Assembly (NCBI GenBank): GCA_951804985.1
Contig: OX638134.1
Span: 7,510,790-7,574,789 of the forward strand
DNA length: 64,000 bases
Origin: Dryomyza anilis
Taxonomy: Eukaryota > Arthropoda > Insecta > Diptera > Dryomyzidae
Direction: 5' to 3'
Below, in pieces: positions 11,683-25,200 of this stretch (positions are counted from its first letter, which is position 1; every line of letters begins with the position of its first letter). The position numbers were made by a program, and so were the translations under genes. The notes below the pieces were generated by a model. It did no database searches and was not told the DNA's origin. It saw only the letters and a program-made list of their open reading frames with translations.

Positions 11683-14600
11683 AGGCGGGTAGGCAAAAAT
11701 TTATTACTTAACACAAGGAACAAATATTAAAAAAGATATTCTAAAAAATTGAAAGAAATATTTAAAAACGAAAATTTCAAAAGACAAAATTTAGAAAAAA
11801 TTAGATATTTGAAAAAGATAAAATTTCAAAAATAAAAAAAAATATATAAAATTTCAAAAGTAACACAAAAGATATAAAATTTCAAAAAGATTTAAAAAAA
11901 TAATTATTAAATTTATTATTTAAAAAAAAAAAATGTTTTTCTAATATAACAATGCTACAAAGAATTATAAAAAAGAGTTATATTTAAAAAAATAAAAGAT
12001 AAAAATGCAAAAGTTGTATTTAAAAAAAATATATATTTGAAAAACATTTATAAAAATTTTTAAATATTGAAATTTTTAATTCTATATTGGAAAAACATTT
12101 TATTATATTTTTTTCAAATATTTAAATTACAAAAAAAATTAAATTTGATAAATATTAAAATAGAAATTTTGAAATTTTTGCAAATATGCAGCTGGATTTT
12201 ATGCAAAACACACACACAATTAATTACTTAACTAGCAAAACGTTATAAATTTTATCACTAGCTTTTAAGCGTAAAATTTATTGATATAATCAAAAAAAAA
12301 AGTCATAAAATCAGCCGATTGATGCGTAATGTTTAATTGCAACCGAAACGTATTTCTTCGTGTTATGAAATAACAAAAAAATATATTTGATGAAATTGTA
12401 GTTTAAGTTTAAGGCATTTTTGATTTTGATTTTTAAATATTTTTCTTTTTGTTATATATGAAAATTTTACATTTTTATTTTTTAGATTTTATTTTTTATA
12501 TTTTTATTTTTTTTATATTTTTTTTTATTTATTAATTTTTTAAAATTTTTATTTTTTTTGTATTTATTTTTATATATTATTTTTATTAAACATTTTTTTA
12601 TTATTTGTTATTTATTTTTTTTATTTTAATTTTTTTTATTTTAATTTTTTTTTATTTTTAATTTTTTTTTTATTTTTATTTATTTTTTTATATTTTTATT
12701 TATCTTTATTTATTTATATATTTTTTTAAAACTAGTTTGGACCATATTCATTTATTTAAATGAACGATTCACTCTCCTAAATTTAAATCATTCGGTTTTT
12801 TTATATTTTTATTTTTCTATTTAAATTTATTGCATTTCATTGAATTTAATTTATTTGAATTTTGAAATTAAAAAAAATATATACATAATTGAAATTCCTA
12901 CTAATACATTTTAATTATATTTTAATTGAATTTATTAAATAAATTTAGTTTTAAAATCTTTGGAAATATTTTAAATTATGAGTATAAATAAATTTAATTG
13001 AGTTAACTTTATTGAATTTAGAAATTTATTAAAATTTAATTGTAATTCTTAATGCATTATGATTAAATTTAAATTGAATTTTTTAAATTAATTTAATTTA
13101 AAAATTTATTTGAATTATAAAGTAATAAGTAATATTTAATTATTTTAAACTACTTTAATTGAATATAGTAAGTTTAATTTAATTTTTAAAAATTTAATTT
13201 AATTTTTAAAAATTTAATTGAATTAAATAAAATATAATTGTATATGAAAATTGAATTTAATTATTTAAATTTAAACTATTTTTCAGTTATTATAAACTTT
13301 TACCTATTTTAAACTATAAATTTTGAATTAAAAAAATTTCATTGAATTTAAATATTGAATTGAATTATGAAATTTTAGCTAATCTTTGATTATTTTCAAC
13401 TTCTGCTCTTTTTTAAGTATTTTATTTAAGTTCTAAAATTTTAATTGAATTTCAAAATTTAATTGAATTATAAATTTTTGATTAATCAGTCAATATTCTC
13501 AAATTTTGACTATTTTAGACTCTTTAATTGATTTAAAATTTTTTAGTATATATTTGAATATTCTTCAATTGGAATTTTAATTTATTTGAAAATTAAATTG
13601 TGTTATAAAATTTTAATTAATATTTGATTATTTTCAAAATTTGTTAATTTTAAAGTATTTTATTTGAGTTTTAAAATTTTAATTGAATTTAAAAATTTAA
13701 TTGAATTATAAATTTTTAATTAATCAGTCAATATTCTCAAATTTTGACTATTTTAGACTATTTAATTGATTTATAATTTTTTAGTATATATTTGAAAATG
13801 TAAACTACTTCAATGAAATTTTAATTTATTTGAAAATTAAATTGTGTTATAAAATTTTAATTAATATTTGATTATTTTCAAAATTTTTTCATTTTAAAGT
13901 ATTTTATTTGAGTTTTAAAATTTTAATTGAATTTAAAAATTTAATTGAATTATAAATTTTTAATTAATCAGTCAATATTCTAAAATTTTGACTATTTTAC
14001 AGTCTTTTTTAGTATATATTTGAAAATGTAAACTACTTCAATTGAAATTTTAAATTATTTGAAAATTGAATTGTGTTATAAAATTTTAACGAATTTTTGA
14101 TTATTTACAAATTTTGTCCACTTTAAAGTATTTTAATTGAGTTTTGAAATTTAAATTGAATTTGAAAATGTAATTGAATTATAGATTTTTAAGTAATCAT
14201 TAAATATTTTCAAGTATACTTTAATTATTTTTCAACTTTTATCTAATCTAAACTTATTTAATTAAATTTAAATATTTTAAATACAATAAATTTGAATATT
14301 TGAATAAAATTTGAATATTTTAAACTTTATCAATTGTATTTGAATATTTGAATATTTAATTGCAATATTAGTTTATTTGAAAATTGAATTGTGTTATAAA
14401 ATTTGAACGAATTTTTGATTATTTACAACTTTTGTCCACTTAAAGTATTTTAATTGAGTTTTGAAATTTTAATTGCATTTGAAAATTTAATTGAATTATA
14501 TATTTAAAAGTAATCATTGATTTTTTTTGTTTTTATTTAAACTTATTTAATTGAATACAAATATTGCATTGTACATAATTGAACTAGTTATAAAATTTTA

Positions 14601-17000
14601 ACTAATATTTTATTTAAACTTTTTTAATTGAATTTGTATTTTTTTTTTTGAAAATTTAATTGAAATTTTAATTTTTTTTTAAACAATCATTGATTATTTT
14701 CAACTATTGACTTTTTTAGATGATTTTAATTCATGTTAGGAAATTTAATAAGGATTTAAAATTTAATTGAATTATAACATTTTAATTTAATTTTGAATAT
14801 TTGAAATATTTTTCAACCATTTTAATTGAATTGAAACAGCTAAATCATAATTGAATTAAAATAGTGAAATTTTAATTGAGTGAAAATTTAATTGAATTTT
14901 AAATTTGCAGGTAATAATTAAATATTTTCAACTTTTAACTATTGACACTTCGTTAATTGAATGTAAACTAATTTAATTAAAATTTAAACGAATTGTGAAA
15001 AAAGTTTAAAAAACAATTGAATTTTGAAAATTGTTAATTCTAAGTTTAAATTTAATTTTTCAATATTAATGTTTATTTGAAATCATTGACAATTTAATTG
15101 AACATTGAATTTTATATTGAATTATTTAAATTCTTGATTGATTAAACACTTTTTGAATTTTATTTTTTAAAATATATCAGAATTTTAATCATTTTTTTAA
15201 ACATTTAAATCGAATAAAAAAATGTCATATTTAAATTGAATTTTTCAATATTAATGCTAATTTGAAATCAATGACAATTTAATTGAAAATTAAAGTTTAT
15301 ATTAAATTATTATAATTCTTGATTAATTAAACTAGAATTAGAATTTTTATTATTTTATTTTTACATTTTATAATTTTGTTTTATTTTTAATTTTCTTTTT
15401 GTATGTTTTTAAATTTTATTATTTTAATTTTCATTTAATTTTTGTTATTGTATTTATTTTATTTTGATTTTTTACATCTATTTTATAAGATTTAATTTTT
15501 TTCTCTTTTATTTATTAAAAAAAAAGTATTAATTAAGCTGCTGCTGGCAAAGTATTAATTAATATATATTTTATAATTAAAATAAATAATTTATTCATTT
15601 ATTTAATAATCATCATTTTGTATAACGCGCAAATAACGCAGTATTTATATATTACATATATTTTAAGGCTTTAATAATTAATTAAGCATAATTCCTAATT
15701 TGCTATGAGTCTGAAGTTCTTTTATAAATAAATAATTAATATTAATTTCTATAATTTTATAAATTTGTATGCTACTAAGTAACACGTCTGTTAATACTAA
15801 CACACTTTTTATTGTCTCAAATATATTTCAATTGTATATTTAAAAAAAAGCGTTTTATTGATTTTTCTAGTTTTTTTATGAAATAAATTATATATTTATT
15901 TTAAAATAGTTATTTTAATGGTAAATATATCAAATTAGTTACAATATAATACATTTTATTTCCAAATTTAAGTTATATTACAAAATATATATTTCATTGG
16001 GTGTGAAAATTGAGTGCTAGAAATGTTTTTGAAGCAATAATACTATTTTTTATAAATACTACGATTTTTTGTGGTTACATATAAATGGCACTGAAACACT
16101 GTTTGACATTGACAGACAGCACGTTGACATTTAAACTGACTTCAGTTAAAATTGTAAACAGCTGTTTTACGCATCATAACGTTTTATTCGGATTATTTGT
16201 GCTGTGGGTGGGTGTATTGGACTGTCTGGCTTTTTAAATGGACAATTTTAAGTGTATTCTATTTGAAAACTTTATAAAAAATGTATTTAATATAACGTAT
16301 TTAAATTAAATAATTCACAAAAAGGCTGCTGCATTAAGTAGTAAAATTTTTATAATAAACTCAAATTTTAAATTAAACACAAAAACTCTTGAAGTGTGTT
16401 AAAGGGTTAAAAAAAAGTTCTATAATGCACGATTAAAGTGTCTGGACAAGCAGTAAACGTGTCAAGCCATTTTTTGTTAAAAACGTGAAATATAAATAAG
16501 CGTATACATTTTTTTATTATTTTAACTTATGAATAATTTATTACATATTATTTTTTATTTATTTTTCATTCCTGAATTTAATTTTTTATTTATTTATTTA
16601 TTTATATAACCATTTAAATATCTATTTATTAATTTATTTATGTAGTTATTTATTTATATATTATTTTTTTAATTTAATTGGATAAGATTAAAATAAAAAA
16701 AAAACCCATTTTATTAAAAATTAAAACTACAGATGAAAATATCTATCTAAAATCTAAATTTATGATACGCAAAACTACGCATTTTTTTCGTTAGTCTGAA
16801 CACCACTGATATCGCTTCAAGTCATATAAATCTTAACAACTGAATTATAAACAGTTCATATTTTCACAAACAACTACTAAATTGTACTGTTAAAATTATA
16901 TGAACAAAAATGGTATACAACAAATGTAATAAACATTTATCAGCTAATACGAACTGAGAATGAGATTAACGTAGTTATTAACAAAATAAAATATATTGAT
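11683..17000. other. AT-rich intergenic DNA downstream of HPS3
   Basis: About 5.3 kb with no supported coding exon. The first part must include the HPS3 3' UTR; many A-rich AATAAA-like strings occur (for example near 11830), so no single poly(A) signal can be chosen. From 12,800 to 15,300 the DNA is built of variants of TTTAATTGAATTT. Around 16,080-16,220 there is a less AT-biased patch with repeated TTGACA-type words, which may be an eroded element. Confidence 0.6.
13435..14550. repeat. ~240-bp degenerate tandem repeat
   Basis: A block containing AATTAATCAGTCAATATTCT followed by an ATTTTGACTATTTTA word recurs near 13,480, 13,720 and 13,965, giving a period of about 240 bases. Further decayed copies continue to about 14,550. 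Sequence is AT-rich and non-coding. Confidence 0.8.
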
Positions 17001-17069
17001 GTTATCATGCTGTCGATCAAAATGAGAGAGAGAGAAAATAGACGAGAGAACTTGAATTTTAAGTAACAA

Positions 17070-18480
17070 CAAATTAGATTTTAAGTGATCAACAAAATTT
17101 TAGTGAAACATTTTATTTTTAACAAAAAATTTAATTTTTAGTGAAACATTTAATTTTGAGTGAAAAATTAAATGTTTGTGAAAATTTGAATTTTTAGTGA
17201 AAAATTGAATTTTAGTGAAAAAATTTTGTTTTGATTTAAAAATTGAATTTTTAGTGAAAAATTGAATGTATAATGAAAAATTGAATATTTAGTGAAAAAT
17301 TGAATTTTTAATGAAAAATTGAATTTCTAGTGAAAAATTGAATTTTTATTGAAAAATTGAATTTTTAATGAAAAATTGAATTTTTAATGAAAAATTCCAC
17401 TTTTAGTGAAAAATTTAATTTTTAGAGAAAAAATTATTTTTATGAAAAATTTGAATTTTTAGTGAAAAATTTAATTTTTAGTTGAAAAATTTTTAATGAA
17501 AAATTCCACTTTTAGTGAAAAATTGAAGTTTTAGAGAAAAAATTATTTTTATGAAAAATTTGAATTTTTAGTGAATTTAATGAAAAATTGAATTTTTAGT
17601 AAAAAATTGAATTTTTAGTGAAAATTTGAATTTTTAATGAAAAATTGAATTTTTAGTGAAAAATTGAATGTTTAATGAAAAATTGAATTTTTAATGAAAA
17701 ATTGAATTTCTAGTGGAAAATTGAATTTTTAGTGAAAAATTGAATTTTTAATGAAAAATTGAATTTTTAATGAAAAATTGAATTTTTAATGAAAAATTGA
17801 ATTTTTAATGAAAAATTGAATTTTTAGTGAAAAATTGAATTTTTAGTGAAAAATTGAATTTTTAGTGAAAAATTGAATTTTTAGTGAAAAAGTGAATTTT
17901 TAGTGAAAAATTTAATTTTAGTGAATAATTGCATTTTTAATGAAAAATTGAATTTGTAGTGAAAATATAATTTTTTAGTTAAAGATTTAATTTTTAGAGA
18001 AAATTTTAATTTTTAGTGAAAAATTAAAGTTTTAGTGAAAATTTAAAATTTTAGTGTAAAATTAAAATTTTATTGAATATTTGAATTTTGAGTGAAAAAT
18101 TGAATTTTGTGTGAAAAAATTGAATTTTTTATGATAAATTGAATTTGTAGTGAAAAATTGAATTTTAATGAAAAATTAAATTTTTAAGGAAAAATTTAAT
18201 TTTTGAGAAATTTTGAATTATTATTGAAAAATTTAGTTTTTTGATGAAAAATTTATTTTTTTAATGAAAAATTGAATTTTAAGTGAAAAATTGAATTTTT
18301 ATTGAAAAATCGAATTTTTATTGAAAAATTTACTTTTTAAAGAAAAATTAAATTTATAGTATACAATTTAAATTTTCGTGAAAGAAAAATTTAATTTTGA
18401 AAAATTTACTTCTTAATTTAATTTAATTTAATTTTTAGTCAAAAATTGAAAATTATAGTAAAATTTTTAATTTTTTTTTG
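17070..18480 (+). repeat. 19-bp satellite array 1, AAAAATTGAATTTTTAGTG orientation
   Basis: Some 70 units of about 19 bases, consensus AAAAATTGAATTTTTAGTG. Fifteen of the 19 bases form an odd palindrome (AAAAATT-G-AATTTTT). Units are most regular at 17,570-17,900 and decay at both ends. The same unit occurs reverse-complemented at 21,840-22,900 and 35,400-37,310 and in this orientation at 37,890-38,660 and 43,370-44,790. Confidence 0.95.
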
Positions 18481-18523
18481 GTGAATTTTTAGTATTTTTA
18501 ATTTCATAACATGTATTAACTAC

Positions 18524-18877
18524 ACAGTGCAACAAATGTGCAACATTTTCTACCATCTTCCGATTCTCCCTTCACGATTAGGGAAATGTGGGGTCGCTGA
18601 TCTCGTATCTGAAGTCCGGTTTGCTTCATCACCTCTGGGTTCCCCACATTTTGCAGTCAAATATGAAAAATATATTTTAATTTCGAAAGGCACTGATTTA
18701 TGTCTTCAGTAATATTGTTTATCATGAGCAGACGCATTTTTCGTACCGTCTTTAAACAGCCTAATATTTCATATTTGCCTGCAAATTGTGAATAACCCAG
18801 AGGTGATGGATCAAAGCGACCTCTTATTACCCTAAACCCGTTATCAAATCGAAAGATGTTATAATTTGTTGCACTGT
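18524..18877. mobile_element. Foldback/MITE-like element with long imperfect inverted repeats
   Basis: Termini are ACAGTGCAACAAAT (18524-18537) and its exact reverse complement (18864-18877). Homology continues inward: the arm containing CATCACCTCTGGGTT (near 18,628) pairs with AACCCAGAGGTGATG near 18,795, and the region with TTGCAGTCAAATATGAAA pairs with TTTCATATTTGCCTGCAA. Arms are therefore about 110-140 bases, with indels, around a short centre. No transposase is present. The right end reads CACTGT-ATA and the left TAC-ACAGTG, so a TA-type duplication is possible but not clear. Confidence 0.75.
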
Positions 18878-19214
18878 ATAGTAAAGAAAAACATGCAACG
18901 ACACAACGTAAACAAACAATAAGAACTTTCGAGTGCACTTTGCTCATAAATTCTCTTCGAAATTCGCTCTTTCTGCGCTGGTCTCTGTCGCAATATTTTT
19001 CTCTCCAGCCAACAACACTTTACAATTCTACCCCATTTCATGGTCACTCCGTTTATTAATCTTGTTATTGGTGAAATTAAAACTCATTCAGTGCTGGTAA
19101 CGTGTGCTGGTAACGGCGTGCATATTTTTTCTCTCTCTAAAGTGATCTGAATTAAAAATTAAAAAGTGTCTGGTGTTTAATAAAAGTAACTGACATTTAT
19201 TGATTGTCAATAAA

Positions 19215-22200
19215 ATGTCACCCAAAAATGAGGCTCAGAAAGATGTCTATGAAAGTGACAGTGAACATAAAAATGATCATGCAGATAACCAAAATGATCG
19301 CCGTAATGAGGATAATGATGAACGAAACGATGTTGATAATGCTGAAGATGTCACCACTTTGGATGCCATACTCATTCGCATTGGACAATTTGGTAAATTT
19401 CAGTTATTCAACTATGCGCTACTCTGTATTCCGATGATCTTCAATGCGTTCTTCTCCATTTCGTATGTCTTCACGGCGAGTCCGGTGGTGCACAGGTTAG
19501 TATTGAAAAAAATACGACAAAATGAAAATTAACTAAATTGATTGATGTCTCTTTAACCCATTAACGACTATTGGATAGAATAATACACAAAAAATAAAGT
19601 AATCTTAAAAATTAATTTAATTGGACCTAGGTGAGTGTTATCGCGAATTTAATTTTATGGTCAGATAGAGGGAGAATAGGACTACGAAATTTTAATTTTG
19701 AGTTCATATAATATCATGTCTTGAAGTGTAGTTAGCGGTTCGAATGTAAGAAAGAAAATGCAAAGTCGGAAAATTACATGGAAATGGCTGCGAAAAATTA
19801 GAGAAGTAGCAGATTAGAAATCCCTATTGGTGTTTAAAAAGCTTTACCCTAGTAGAAATTGATTTCTGGCCATTATCGGAATTTGATCATTGAATATTTT
19901 GCGTGTCATAACCCCCCGACATTTTACAAGACCAATGTGATCTGTCCATGTCTACTCCAATGCTTAGAAGTTTATGTTAATTTCAATTAATATATTTTCT
20001 TTTTTTTTTTTTCAATTTTCATAAGATGTAACATCACACAGTGCGATAGTCCCAGCAGTGTCTATCAAGAGCCTTGGTTAAATTTCACAATACCATTGAA
20101 AAACTCTAAAGATCTGGATCAATGTCTTAGATACGTTAGTAATTCGCCAACATCAAATCTTTTGCGATCGAGTCCCTCGAGTCCTTATTGCACCGCTTCG
20201 AATTTCGAACATAGCCAAACGGAAAAATGTAACAAGGATTTTAAATTTCGCGATAAAGAATATACCATATCAAATGAGGTATTATTTATTATCTTTTTTA
20301 TATATTTTTATATAATCTAATAATAAAAATAAAATATATTTCTTAACACACAGTTTGGTTTCTTTTGCTCGGAGGAATGGAAGTTATCAATGGTTGGCAC
20401 CATCAATAATGTGGGACAATTTGTGGGCATACCACTCGGCGGTTTTATAGCGGACAAGTAAGCATTATTTTTAAACCATGCACGCTGCAAAAAAAAGGGC
20501 TCTCCCAAACATAATTTTGCAGGCATTACATATATCTTTGGAGCTTTATGCAAACAAAAGTATTATTTCATTGTCAAACATTATTATAATAAAAGTCAAA
20601 CATATTTTTGTTTTCGTTCAAACATATTTATGTTCAGAATTAATAATTTTCGACGTTCTTGTAAACATATATATACTTGAATGTGAATAACATTTTATTA
20701 ACATGTAAACATATTTATGTTTACATTTAATTTTAATGTAAAAAAAGTAAATTTAGTGCTAATATCTTCTTTACACAATATTCGTTTTTTTTTCGCTTTT
20801 ATTTTAAATTACTTTTATTTATATTATACAATTCAATTATAATGTAATTAGATTTTACTCTTAATACGTTGGTCCATGTTGATTGAGTTTTTATTCCATC
20901 AATATTATTTCATCAATATTAGGAACTTTACCAATAAATGAAATTACGAATTATTAATAATATTGATGAAGATTTCATAGAATTTATGAATTTCTCCAAC
21001 AAATTATGAATTTTACATAGACAATTTCAAAATTTAAACGTTTTCAGTTATATTGTTAATTTTCACTTTTTATGAATTATACATAATATTGATGAAGAAT
21101 TCATAGTTTTTATGATTTTCCCAATAAATTGATATATACTTAATTTAGCGTGCACTACGTAATTTTGATCGTTGCATTGAAATACTTGAATTCCTGCCGA
21201 TAGATATCGGTAATAGCGGTGACGGCATTTCATTAACGTAGGTCCTATGTCCCAGCACACTATTTACAACCGATGGAACGATACTTCACTGATTTATGCC
21301 CGTAACTTCAACGAATAGATATCTACTGGTGCTTAGTTATCTACCGTGTAAGAAAAATTTCGTAACTTCAACGCATAGTTAAGGTGTAAAAACACCGGAT
21401 AGGTTAGAGATATCTGTTAGTTACGAACACCAATAGATATCTATTCGTTGAAGTTACGGGCATTAAAGGCACATTGTGTACAATAAACGACACCCATTAC
21501 ATTAACCTGCAACGTACTTTGCATCTCGTGTCACATCCATATTGTTGATCCAGCATTTTGGCAAATCTTTAATTGGAGAATTTCTGTTTATTCTATTTGT
21601 ATGATAAGAATTATAAGATAAGAATTATAGATAAAAATCATAGACGAAAGAGTCACAAAGAAATAATACAAGTCACGATTGATTAAAAATCAAGAATTTA
21701 TTACAAACAAGTTGTTTTATCTCAAAAAATAAACATAAATTGTACTGGAGTCCTCTACAAATAAGTTTTAATCTTTATGTGATATCTAACAATTAGATGA
21801 TCTAAAAATTAAAATAACTGCGTACAAACAAAATATAATTTTTAACTAAAATTCAATTTTTCACTAAAAATTAAATTTGTCACTAAAAATTCAATTTTTC
21901 ACTAAAAATTCAATTTTCACTAAAAATTCAATTTTTCACAAAAATTCAATTTTTCACTAAATATTCAAATTTTCACTAAAAATTCAAATTTTCACTAGAA
22001 ATTCAATTTTACACTCAAAATTAAATTTGTCACTAAAAATTTAATTTTTCACTAAAAATTCAATTTTTCACTAAAAATTCAATTTTTCACTAAAAATTCA
22101 ATTTTTCACTAAAAATTCAATTTTTCACTAAAAATTCAATTTTTCACTAAAAAAATCAATTTTTCACTAAAAATTCAATTTTTCACTAAAATTCAAATTT

Positions 22201-25200
22201 TCACTAGAAATTCAATTTTACACTAAAAATTAAATTTGTCACTAAAAATTCAATTTTTCACTGTAAACTCAATTTTTCTCTAAAAATTCAATTTTTCACT
22301 AAAAATTCAATTTTTCACTAAAAATTCAATTTTTCACTAAACATTCAAATTTTCACTAAACATTCAAATTTTCACTAAAAATTCAATTTTTCACTAAAAA
22401 TTCAATTTTTCACTAAAAATTCAAATTTTCACTTAAATTCAATTTTTCACTAAAATTCAATTTTTCACTAAAAATTCAATTTTTCACTAAAAATTCAATT
22501 TTTCACTAAAAATTCAATTTTTCACTAAAAATTCAATTTTTCACTAAAAATTCAATTTTTCACTAAAAATTCAATTTTTCACTAAAAATTCAATTTTTCA
22601 CTAAAAATTCAATTTTACACTAAAAATTAAATTTTTCTCTAAAAATTAAATTTTTCACTAAAAATTCAATTTTTCACTAAAAATTCAATTTTTCACTAAA
22701 AATTAAAATTTTCTCTAAATATTAATTTTTTCACTACAACTTCAATTTTTCACTAAAAATTCAATTTTTTACTAAAAATTCAATTTTTCACTAAAAATTC
22801 AAATTTTCACTTAAATTCAATTTTTCACTAAAATTCAATTTTTCACTGAAAATTCAATTTTTCACTAAAAATTCAAATATTCACTAAAAATTAAATAAAA
22901 TATCTTAATTTAAATTCTCCTTCTCCATTTCATAGATATGGCCGTCGCACAATGCTTGCCGCCGGCGGCTTTCTCAGCGCCATCATGGGCATCATACGCT
23001 CGTTTTCCACAAACTACTACATGTTTCTCTCCTTCGAATTCCTCGACATGGCCGTTGGCAGCACACTCTTCCCCACCGCCTTTCTGCTGGCCATCGAACT
23101 GGTCGGCCCCAAGCGTCGTGTAGCCGCCGCGACCATTATAACAATTTGCTATTCACTCGGCGAGGCACTACTCGGCATACTTGCCGAACAATTTCAAAAC
23201 TGGCGCATACTACTACGTGTTCTATATGTACCGGCCCTGGGGCAAATACTCTTTATATGGTTACTTCCCGAGAGTATTCGATGGCTGTTGAGTCAGGGTC
23301 GCGAAGAAAAAGCACTGAGGGTGCTACGTCGTGCGGCGCGTACAAATAAACGCAAAATTTCCGATGCCAGTCTGGATCGTTTGGTCAGTGCGAATCACCA
23401 AAAGTTGCTCGATGCCAATGAGGGTAAATTTCCGATACGCACAGCGTTTCGTTTACTTTTCTGGCGTATTCTCAACTGTTGCTTCTGCTGGTTCACGCAT
23501 ACATTGGTGTCGCTCGGTTTGAGTTTAAACTCAGTGAATTTGGGCGGCAACAAGTATCACAATTTCATGTTAAACGGACTGATACAGGTGCCTGGTCTGA
23601 TTTTGCCACTGCTTGTCATGGATCGGCTGGGACGGCGGTACTCGTTGTGTGGCACAATGCTATTGTGCGGCGTTTGCATTGGTGCCACTGCACTGCTAGG
23701 CAAAGGTTTGTGTTTTTGGCGTAAATATTAGTAAATACTAAATTAAATACTACAATTTTCTTGCTTCGTTTTAGAAAATTACGCTGGCGAACTGACACTT
23801 TTTCTCATTGGCAAGTTTGCCATAACCAGCAGCTTTCAGATATTATATTTCTTTACCTCTGAGATATTTCCCACAAATGTGCGCAATAGTTTGCTCTCGC
23901 TGTGCTCGATGGTCGGACGTATTGGCTCCATGTTGGCGCCGCAAACTCCACTGCTGGTAAGTCCTATTGTATTCATTTTACTATTCGTACTTAACACTCC
24001 TCAAATAGAATGATTTTCAAAACTTTTAGAAATATAGTACACTCCTAGTAACTACAAATCGTAATAGTCTCTGAAAAATGGTCCCAAATATAATTTATTT
24101 CTGTCGCAAAGATATCATCTATCCAAATTTGCAGAATTACAAATCATTTCACAAATCACGGTATTGAAACTATTTCAAAGTATAAATTTACTTTGAATTC
24201 GCTACAAATCGGGCAATTTTGAGTGACAAAAATGAATAATGAAACCAAAGGTACACTTGAAAAGTCGATATTATCCGTATTTTAGATAAGTTCATCATAT
24301 ATCTTGTTAGATAATTAGAAAAATAAATTCTAAAGTGCAAAAGAAAAGTCCAATGACAAATACAAATTACATGGTTTCAATAAGACTCAGCCTTTTATGC
24401 ATTTTTGACTAGATTTCTATTATTTTGAATACGAACATAAATTGGTGTCATTTCGTAGCTTTAACCCAGTCTGCCATGTCTCGGAGACCTTCGATGCATT
24501 GAAGCTATCTCGAATAACTTTTATAAAAAAGTTCGATCTCGTTGCTTTCTCTTTTTAAAAATTTTCATACATTAAAATTCTTTGACAAGATATGATATTT
24601 AAATATTTATCAAATCGATATCGCAATATTTTTCGCAGCAATCTCGAAATTTGATTATTTTTTTCTTCCATATCGTTCTGATTTCTAAAAATTTCTCGTA
24701 TCTATAAAACTTCAACAGAACGTTACGATATCTACCTACCATCTAGGTCCAATTTGACGCTCGATATCGTTACGAGAACCGGTCCGATATTGTGTGATTT
24801 CTCCATCTACTCGCATTGATCTCGTAACTATATCGATATGAATGGTTTACTGGGAAATTAGTTGTAAAATAGAGATTGAAACTGTAACCTAAGCGAAACC
24901 GATACATGTTTACAAGCGTTACATTTAAAAACCGAAACCATAACACTAAATCGGTATTCTTTCGGTTCAGAAAAACAATTATAGAAAAACAATGACTTTT
25001 ACTATTAAAATTGGTCAATAGGATGTATACCATTAATTCAATAATATTCAAACTACTAATACAATATGTTGTTGCACCATAAATATTATAATGTACTCTT
25101 TTAATTACAATAGCAATACCTATAAATATTTAGTTATTCGAATTACATATTCCTAATAATTTATTAAAATAAAAATGGATTTTAGTTACTTTATTGAATA

